From Candidatus Moraniibacteriota bacterium (GTDB lineage Bacteria; Patescibacteriota; Minisyncoccia; CAIUEV01; JAHKAQ01), in contig WJJX01000064.1 of NCBI GenBank assembly GCA_014729445.1, forward strand, positions 1-6,127: a DNA stretch of 6,127 nucleotides, written 5' to 3'. How positions within the stretch are numbered: the stretch's first letter is position 1; each line of letters starts with the position of its first letter. Below, in pieces: positions 1-4,730 of the stretch. Position numbers and translations under genes: made by a program. The notes beneath the pieces were generated by a model, which worked only from the letters and a program-made list of their open reading frames with translations, was not told the origin of the DNA and did no database searches.

Positions 1-386
1 GTAATATCGGAGCCGATGTCTAACTGCACCTGAATAGATTTTTCCGGGCTGAAAAGCTTTCTTTTGGCTTTGCCGATGGAAAAAGTGACGCCTTTATCGG
101 TGATTTTGCCGGCGTTTTTTCTTCGATGAATTAGAGAAAAAACCTGCCAGCCGCCGGAATCGGAAACCACCAAACCCTCAAAGTTCATAAGCTTTTTGAT
201 GCCGCCGAGCTTTTTTAAAACCGAAATACCTGGATCGCCCATCAGGTGATAGGTGTTTACCACTACTCCCCTGACCTTTGTCTTAATTAAATCGGTTGAA
301 TCAAGACTTCGGGTCACTCCCATGGTGGCGTCCGGGAGGTAGATTGGCAGTTGATGGGTTTGGGATTTGATGGTTAGGGTTTGCAT
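1..386 (-). CDS. tgt: tRNA-guanine transglycosylase, N-terminal part (cut by the left window edge)
   Basis: This is the first 128 codons of a Tgt-family protein, read by translating the minus strand from the ATG at 386-384; the rest lies beyond base 1. Tgt swaps the anticodon guanine for a 7-deazaguanine (preQ1 in bacteria, on the queuosine pathway). Visible family motifs, in order, are NTYHL (44-48), a PG pair (52-53), GG (61-62), SDSGGWQVFSL (75-85), where D76 matches the conserved Asp of the usual TDSGGFQ motif, and a PEKSIQVQLDIGSDI stretch (114-128) matching the family's PE-(x)-DI segment. The aromatic after GG is Trp, where Phe is usual. The nucleophile Asp and the zinc-site Cys residues lie outside the window, so activity cannot be judged. 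The N-terminus looks about 25 residues shorter than Zymomonas Tgt. No Shine-Dalgarno site is visible; a promoter only a few bases upstream suggests a very short leader. Family assignment is firm; substrate is inferred. Confidence 0.9.
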   Translation of the reverse strand, partial: MQTLTIKSQTHQLPIYLPDATMGVTRSLDSTDLIKTKVRGVVVNTYHLMGDPGISVLKKLGGIKKLMNFEGLVVSDSGGWQVFSLIHRRKNAGKITDKGVTFSIGKAKRKLFSPEKSIQVQLDIGSDI

Positions 387-400
387 ATTGAAAAATTTAA

Positions 401-429
401 AGATTAATTTTTGTTTGGCTTTTGGTCAA
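401..429 (-). promoter_or_regulatory. Possible sigma70-type promoter of tgt
   Basis: On the minus strand, TTGACC (429-424, 5 of 6 with the -35 consensus) is followed after exactly 17 bases by TAATCT (406-401, a weak -10 with 3 of 6 matches). Transcription would start near 394, only about 8 bases before the ATG at 386, so the message would be almost leaderless, which fits the absence of a ribosome-binding site. The -10 is poor and the region is AT-rich, so this is tentative. Confidence 0.35.
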
Positions 430-453
430 GTTTGTTTTTAATAATTCTTAATT

Positions 454-480
454 AAGGCCTTAGAGGTCGGCTTTGGCCTT
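454..480 (-). terminator. Weak hairpin after rtcB, possible terminator
   Basis: AAGGCC (454-459) and GGCCTT (475-480) can form a 6-bp stem with a 15-base loop, 29 bases after the rtcB stop codon. In the minus-strand RNA the stem is followed by an A/U-rich stretch but not by a real U tract. It could end rtcB transcription before the tgt promoter, or be a chance structure. Confidence 0.25.
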
Positions 481-508
481 GACACGAACGCTTCTATTTG
501 GAAAAATG

Positions 509-1945
509 TCAAGCCATCAAAACCGCAACCGGCGTCAGTTTAGCTACCGGAGCTGACATTTTGAATTCTTGGTTGACTTTTAGGATTTCGTCGATGTCTT
601 TGTAGTAGCCGCTGGCTTGTTGAACCACGCCTTTGCTTTTGGCGTTGTAGAGCTTTACTTTGTTTTTCTGCATTTTTTCGAATAATTCTTCTTTGGTTTG
701 GGGAGCCAATTCGTCCGCTTTTTTGCTTCGGCCGGCGCCGTGATTGATGGAGTAGAAGGTGGAGCTGTTGGAATCAAGACCGCAGACAAGATAACTTGGA
801 GTGCTCATTGAACCGGCAAGGAAGCCGGGCTCGCCGGTTTTTTCAAATTGAGGATGGCCGCTCATTCTTTTGGGGCCGAAGCCGCGGGAAGCGCCGTTTC
901 GATGAACCCAGACGTTTTGGCCGAAATGCTTTTCCCTGTCTACAAAAACGTGGGGTATATCATAGACTGTTTTTAAATTTATCCTCTTTTTAAAGACTTT
1001 TTTTAAGCTGTTATTGAGATTATGAACAATCATGGTTCGATTGGCGAATCCGTAATTGGCTCCGGAAAAATGGGCTAATTGATAGGCTTTTCCCCTGGCG
1101 GAACTCGGATCAATTTTAAAAAATTCCTTTTTATCCCTGTATTTTTTGACTTCCTTTTGCAGTTTGGTTATGTCTGATCGACTCATGATATTGGAAAAAA
1201 AGCTTAATCGGCCTAGATTGGTGATAATTTTCATGCTTAAATGCTCTTCCTTTTTGGGAGTGAAAAAATAGCTGTTGTATTGGCCGAAGACCCCAGAGCC
1301 GGTATGGAGAAGAAAAACGTATTGGCCTTTTTTCAGTTTTAAAATTTTGGCTTTTTCTTCATCGATTATTTCGTCGATTTTCATTAGGTCCAAGAAGTGA
1401 TTGCCCGCTTCTCCCAAGATTCCAAGTCTGAACTGGGCGATTCGAAAAAATATTCTTGGAACGGCATTTAATAAATCTTTTTTACCGGGCGGTTCATTGA
1501 AGAAATTTCCTTTTCGCATCGTGTTTTCAACCTCGCTTTCGTCTCCTTTTAAATAATCAATTAAGCCTTTTGATCCGTAGCGGCAGATATCTAAAATGGT
1601 TTTAAAATTGACATAGTTGCCCAAATAAGTTCTGGTGGGAACGGTTTTAACTAGTTCATTAAACATTGTATCGATTTGCTTGTCGCTTAAACTGCCCTCT
1701 CCCCAGGGGGTTCGAATGAGCCGCATACCGCAGTTGGGGGCGGTGTCAAGCACTTGCGGCATAATGTATTTCCTGGTGGCGACAACGGTTCCGGTCGGGC
1801 ATTTTCGGCCTTTTTTGTCGTGAACATCCGGCATTACCGCAATGTGGCTAAAGGCGTCTTTTTCTTTAGCGGCCTGTTCCAGCTGTTTAATAGTTTTTTC
1901 ATTCGGCATTAAATGTTTGAAGACGTGGTATTTTATTTTAAGCAT
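509..1945 (-). CDS. rtcB: Divergent RtcB-family RNA ligase
   Basis: RtcB proteins join RNA 2',3'-cyclic phosphate or 3'-phosphate ends to 5'-OH ends with GTP and Mn2+, in tRNA splicing or RNA repair. The 478-residue length is close to the archaeal form (about 481). Visible motifs are MPDVH (38-42), NCGM (71-74, metal Cys C72), GNHF (181-184), HTGS (214-217), VHN (307-309), VHRNGASR (347-354), GSM-(x)-SY (378-385) and NHGAGR (401-406). H402 matches the His that carries GMP, and H183, H214 and H308 match the metal His residues. Several usual residues differ (Pyrococcus numbering from memory): the Asp three before the Cys (D95) is A69; E206 is D186; the Arg after HTGS (R238) is G218; R412 is A410; and the terminal Lys-Gly (K480) is replaced by Met-Ala. 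The gene stands 128 bases after the radical SAM gene and 122 before tgt. No Shine-Dalgarno site is seen, and a long inverted repeat ends 6 bases before the ATG. Family is certain; whether it performs standard ligation is open. Confidence 0.9.
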   Translation of the reverse strand: MLKIKYHVFKHLMPNEKTIKQLEQAAKEKDAFSHIAVMPDVHDKKGRKCPTGTVVATRKYIMPQVLDTAPNCGMRLIRTPWGEGSLSDKQIDTMFNELVKTVPTRTYLGNYVNFKTILDICRYGSKGLIDYLKGDESEVENTMRKGNFFNEPPGKKDLLNAVPRIFFRIAQFRLGILGEAGNHFLDLMKIDEIIDEEKAKILKLKKGQYVFLLHTGSGVFGQYNSYFFTPKKEEHLSMKIITNLGRLSFFSNIMSRSDITKLQKEVKKYRDKKEFFKIDPSSARGKAYQLAHFSGANYGFANRTMIVHNLNNSLKKVFKKRINLKTVYDIPHVFVDREKHFGQNVWVHRNGASRGFGPKRMSGHPQFEKTGEPGFLAGSMSTPSYLVCGLDSNSSTFYSINHGAGRSKKADELAPQTKEELFEKMQKNKVKLYNAKSKGVVQQASGYYKDIDEILKVNQEFKMSAPVAKLTPVAVLMA

Positions 1946-1951
1946 GGAATG

Positions 1952-2015
1952 AATTAATTTATGTTAATCTAAAGGCACAATTAATCGCCTGCCACCAATT
2001 TAACATAAATTGATT
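1952..2015. repeat. Long inverted repeat just upstream of rtcB
   Basis: AATTAATTTATGTTAA (1952-1967) and TTAACATAAATTGATT (2000-2015) are reverse complements at 15 of 16 positions; the one exception, 1955/2012, is a T-G pair on the plus strand. The 32-base spacer holds an inner AGGC/GCCT pair (1973-1976 and 1987-1990). Part of the left arm can also pair elsewhere: TTAATCTAAA (1964-1973) is the exact reverse complement of TTTAGATTAA (2033-2042). In the rtcB message the structure would end 6 bases before the ATG at 1945. It has no U tract on the minus strand, so it does not look like a terminator. An operator or a 5'-leader RNA structure is possible; AT-richness makes chance a real alternative. 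Confidence 0.55.
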
Positions 2016-2073
2016 GATTTTTCCATTTGTTTTTTAGATTAAATAAAGCAAGAGCGGCAAACTTTGGAATGAG

Positions 2074-3162
2074 TTATAAATACAGCTCTTTATCCATAAA
2101 ACAAACTTTTGGCTGTTTTTTAGAAAAATTCCAAGTATGCAGCGATCCGCCTAGACATTCCTCCCAAAATTCGCATTTATTACACTTTTTGCAAGCTGTT
2201 CTGTTTTTGTCCCTGAAAAATTTAAATTTATTATTCCAAATTTTTGAAAAAGAATCTTTTTTAATGTTGCCCTGAATTAATTTTTTTTCTCTCGGAACGT
2301 TGGGACAGACAAAGATATCGCCATTGTGCAAAATACTTCCAATATGTATCCCTGTCTGACAATAGAAGAAGAAGCTTCTGACTTCATCTTCGAACGGCTC
2401 TCCTAAAAAATGAGCACAGCCGAAAGTGATGTTTATTTTTGACCGGGTTTTTCTTTTGTTTTTTATGAAGTTTAAAAGTTTCATCTGTTGTTTTTTGTTT
2501 AAAAGCAAATCTTTGTTTAATGCGGCTCTTCCGATAGGATCGATGTCTAAAAGCCGCCAATCACTAATGCCCAAATTGCAAAATATTTTATACATTTCAT
2601 TTAACTCATCGATGTTGCCTTTGTGAACCGTGGTGGTAATTCTAAGCGGTTTTAAAAAGGCGGCTTTTTTGAACAATTTAAAAGCGTTTACGGCTTTTTT
2701 ATAAGACCCCTTTGTATTTCTAAAATCATCATGGGTTTTTTCGAGGCCGTCGATACTAATATCGATCGTCTTTATTCCTGACTTTTTAGCTTTTTTAACA
2801 ATCTCTTCATTAACTAGATAACCGTTGGTTACCATCCCCCATCCAAAACCAAGCTTTGAAGCATAGTTCATTACTTTGAAAAGATCTTTTCGAAGAAGCG
2901 GTTCGCCGCCGGTAACGGCAATGGTTATCTTTTTGGCGTTAAAATTATCGGCAACGTCTAAAAAAGCTTTTTTAATTTCTCTTGTACTTATTGTTTTTTT
3001 ATAAAAATTTTCACCGGCGGAACTGCCGCAATGTTTGCATTTAAAATTACAATTTAGGGTGCATTCCCAAAAAAGATATGTGAGCTCGTGTTTTTCTCTT
3101 AAATATTCGCGATGAATAAGCCATAATCTTTGTCTTCCGAGTTTGAGTATTTTTTTTAGCAT
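2074..3162 (-). CDS. Radical SAM/SPASM domain protein, rSAM_w_lipo-like
   Basis: This is a 362-residue radical SAM enzyme with a C-terminal SPASM region. The 4Fe-4S/AdoMet motif C-x3-C-x2-C is at C38, C42 and C45, with a further Cys at 34. TGGEP (84-88) and VTNGY (111-115) are AdoMet-contacting strands, and SIDG is at 136-139. The SPASM half has C268-x12-G281-x4-C286, then C324-x2-C327-x2-C330-x5-C336, a GGSLHTW segment (338-344) and C354, enough Cys for auxiliary Fe-S clusters. Such enzymes commonly modify peptides or proteins, as PqqE, AlbA and anSME do. The order of motifs (YLFWECTLNC, GWGMVTNGY, GRAALN, QGNI, GGSLHTW) matches what I recall of TIGR04133, rSAM_w_lipo, whose partner is a small exported lipoprotein. 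The start lies 10 bases after a small membrane-protein gene, so translation is probably coupled; no clear Shine-Dalgarno site is visible. Enzyme class is firm; the family link is from memory and the substrate is unknown. Confidence 0.9.
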   Translation of the reverse strand: MLKKILKLGRQRLWLIHREYLREKHELTYLFWECTLNCNFKCKHCGSSAGENFYKKTISTREIKKAFLDVADNFNAKKITIAVTGGEPLLRKDLFKVMNYASKLGFGWGMVTNGYLVNEEIVKKAKKSGIKTIDISIDGLEKTHDDFRNTKGSYKKAVNAFKLFKKAAFLKPLRITTTVHKGNIDELNEMYKIFCNLGISDWRLLDIDPIGRAALNKDLLLNKKQQMKLLNFIKNKRKTRSKINITFGCAHFLGEPFEDEVRSFFFYCQTGIHIGSILHNGDIFVCPNVPREKKLIQGNIKKDSFSKIWNNKFKFFRDKNRTACKKCNKCEFWEECLGGSLHTWNFSKKQPKVCFMDKELYL

Positions 3163-3172
3163 TATTTGTCTT

Positions 3173-3424
3173 TTACTTCTTTTTTTTTCTCCGCCTAAGA
3201 TAGATGAAAATACCTGCCGCCAATACGATTGGAGTGATTATTAGTAACCCTACCGGAAAAAATATCACTGATAAGACATCCCGAATTCTCTCTGAAGTTG
3301 GAGTATATGTAACCCCATACTCCGCTACTGGAAACTCATAACTAGCAAAAAGATTATTTCGACTAAAGACAAAAGTCAGGAGCACTGCTGTGAGATATAA
3401 GGCACTTTTTTTGATTTTTTTCAT
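3173..3424 (-). CDS. Small exported/membrane protein of unknown function, possible radical SAM partner
   Basis: This is an 83-residue protein that I do not recognise. It begins with a Lys-rich stretch (K2, K3, K5, K6) and a hydrophobic core (about 7-20), a typical signal peptide with a plausible cleavage after LFA (25-27). A short polar segment of about 23 residues (28-50) follows, with three Tyr (29, 36, 40), two Pro and three Thr. A strongly hydrophobic helix (about 51-76) comes next, then a fully basic tail, RRRKKKK (77-83). This predicts a single-span protein with a tiny outside segment and the tail in the cytoplasm; the helix plus basic tail also resembles the end of sorting signals such as PEP-CTERM. 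There is no Cys, so it is not a lipoprotein and cannot form thioether crosslinks. It sits 17 bases after the glycosyltransferase gene and 10 before the radical SAM gene, in the same unit. The ordered signal peptide, helix and tail make a real gene likely despite its size. Confidence 0.75.
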   Translation of the reverse strand: MKKIKKSALYLTAVLLTFVFSRNNLFASYEFPVAEYGVTYTPTSERIRDVLSVIFFPVGLLIITPIVLAAGIFIYLRRRKKKK

Positions 3425-3441
3425 TTTGTTATATTAAAAAA

Positions 3442-4611
3442 TTAAATTTTATCATAAATTTTCCGATATTTCTTCACACATTCGTTAATGTTGAAATGAT
3501 TTTCGATGTTTTTTCTGGCTTTGGTTTTGAGCTTGGCTTCCAAACTTCGGTTAATTAATATGTTTTTTATTTGATCGGCCAATTCGTTGGCAGTTTTTTC
3601 TTTGAGGATGATGGCGGCGTCTTTTTCCTGGACAACCTCTTTTAAGGCGCCGGTGTCGGCGATAATAGTTGGAATTTCGCAGGCCATAGCCTCTAAAATG
3701 GTTAAAGCTATATCGAATTTTCCGGTCATTTTTTTAACGGGAAAAATAAAAATACTGGATAAATTATAAAGTTTATCGATTTCTCCAAAAGTCTCAAGAT
3801 AGATAACTTTTTGAGATAAACCCAGTTTTTTGAATCTCAAATCCACCTCCTCTTTTTTGCTTTCGTCCTCGCTTGATTTAATCCGACAAGCCAAGATGAG
3901 TTTTAAATTATTAAATTTAGGAGATAAAATCTGAAAAGCTTTAACTATAATATCGACAGCCTCCAATCTTAAATACTCGCCTGTATAGAGGATAACTCTA
4001 TCCCGATAGGAAATCCCCAGTTTTTTTTGCAGAAATTTACTTTTCGGTTGAGACTTAAATTTTTGAACATCGATACCGGGATAAATATGGGTAACATTCT
4101 TAAGACCCAGTTTATTCAGAGATTTTTTAGTAGATTTCGAATGAGTGATTATTTGATCGGCGAAAAGATAGTCCCTGACATTTTCCCGGCCGATTGCCTG
4201 AAAATTTAAAGTGGCCACTGTCTGGATGGTTTTTACTGCCTCCGATTCTTTTCTGCCAAACTTATATCTTGGCAAAATTAATTTTTTAATGATTTTGGTG
4301 GTTAAGGGACTTGGAGTAAATAGAAAGTGCAAAATATCCAATTTTTGATTATTGAAAAGAAGAAATTTCAATAATCTTAGTTTTTCCTTATTCGAAAGCT
4401 GGAGAGAAGGATTTTTATAAATGGAATGCTCGAAAATATTTAAAAAAGTATAGGGTAAATGTCTATAAGTCAAAAGATGAAAACGTCTTTTGGAGCTGTT
4501 TAATCTTTTGGAAAGCTCCCAGGCGAAATTTTTGCTGGCCTCATCCCAAGGCAGACAGATCGGTCGAGTTGCCATTAAAATGTTTTTCGGATTTTGTTTG
4601 GTTGAATCCAT
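3442..4611 (-). CDS. Glycosyltransferase, GT4-type (GT-B fold)
   Basis: This 389-residue protein resembles family 4 retaining glycosyltransferases, which move a sugar from a nucleotide donor to a lipid, polysaccharide or protein acceptor at the inner face of the membrane. The N-terminal half carries RPICLPWDEASKNFAWELS (16-34), an acceptor-side segment of GT-B enzymes. The hinge region has IYPGID (176-181), then VILYTGEY (206-213) opens the donor domain. The donor motif is DIALTILEAMACEIPTIIA (300-318). The second Glu of the usual E-x7-E pair is E307, while the position of the first Glu is F299 beside D300. The protein is soluble by eye, with no membrane helix. It is first in a tight unit with the small membrane protein and the radical SAM gene, led by a good promoter, with AAGG 8 bases before the ATG. 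Donor and acceptor cannot be told; a cell-envelope glycan is the usual target, and glycosylation of the neighbouring exported protein is only a guess. Confidence 0.88.
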   Translation of the reverse strand: MDSTKQNPKNILMATRPICLPWDEASKNFAWELSKRLNSSKRRFHLLTYRHLPYTFLNIFEHSIYKNPSLQLSNKEKLRLLKFLLFNNQKLDILHFLFTPSPLTTKIIKKLILPRYKFGRKESEAVKTIQTVATLNFQAIGRENVRDYLFADQIITHSKSTKKSLNKLGLKNVTHIYPGIDVQKFKSQPKSKFLQKKLGISYRDRVILYTGEYLRLEAVDIIVKAFQILSPKFNNLKLILACRIKSSEDESKKEEVDLRFKKLGLSQKVIYLETFGEIDKLYNLSSIFIFPVKKMTGKFDIALTILEAMACEIPTIIADTGALKEVVQEKDAAIILKEKTANELADQIKNILINRSLEAKLKTKARKNIENHFNINECVKKYRKIYDKI

Positions 4612-4619
4612 TTAATAAA

Positions 4620-4623
4620 CCTT
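4620..4623 (-). promoter_or_regulatory. Probable ribosome-binding site of the glycosyltransferase gene
   Basis: AAGG on the minus strand (4623-4620) lies 8 bases before the ATG at 4611. It is a short match to the Shine-Dalgarno core, but the best-placed one in the window, and it supports this start codon. Confidence 0.45.
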
Positions 4624-4635
4624 AACTTTTCTTTG

Positions 4636-4664
4636 ATAATAGCTAAGTAAATTGATTTTGACAA
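4636..4664 (-). promoter_or_regulatory. Sigma70-type promoter of the glycosyltransferase/small protein/radical SAM unit
   Basis: On the minus strand TTGTCA (4664-4659, 5 of 6) and TATTAT (4641-4636, 5 of 6) are separated by exactly 17 bases. The start of transcription would be near 4629, giving a leader of about 18 bases with AAGG in the right place before the ATG at 4611. It lies in the 119-base gap after the ThDP-enzyme-like gene, so the three downstream genes can be expressed independently of it. This is the best promoter match in the window. I see no clear terminator hairpin for the upstream gene in the rest of the gap (4665-4730). Confidence 0.7.
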
Positions 4665-4730
4665 AAACGGTTGACCTTTTTTAATTATCGCAATTTTCAT
4701 CCTCTTTGTCTGAAAAATTATATTTTAAGG

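Noticed and set aside
1974..1994. A sigma54 promoter upstream of rtcB (TGGCAGG with a downstream TGTGC, minus strand), tempting because E. coli rtcBA uses sigma54
   Set aside because: The GG and GC pairs are 11 bases apart instead of 10 in the best register, the -12 element is poor, and no RtcR-like regulator is in the window.
1952..2015. The inverted repeat as an intrinsic terminator of the radical SAM gene
   Set aside because: On the minus strand the stem is followed by CATTCC and the rtcB ATG, with no U tract. A T-rich stretch follows only on the plus strand, where no gene reads into it.
1945..2072. 8-base direct repeat TGGAATGA at both ends of the rtcB upstream gap (1945-1952 and 2065-2072)
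   Set aside because: One copy overlaps the rtcB start codon, there is no mobile-element content between the copies, and an 8-base match in 130 AT-rich bases is easily chance.
2050..2090. AAGAGC/GCTCTT stem around the radical SAM stop codon
   Set aside because: Only 6 bp with a 29-base loop overlapping the end of the coding region; too weak to call a terminator.
796..4209. Short open frames on the plus strand inside the minus-strand genes
   Set aside because: Each lies wholly or almost wholly opposite a well-supported gene, shows no family motif, and has no promoter or ribosome-binding site of its own.
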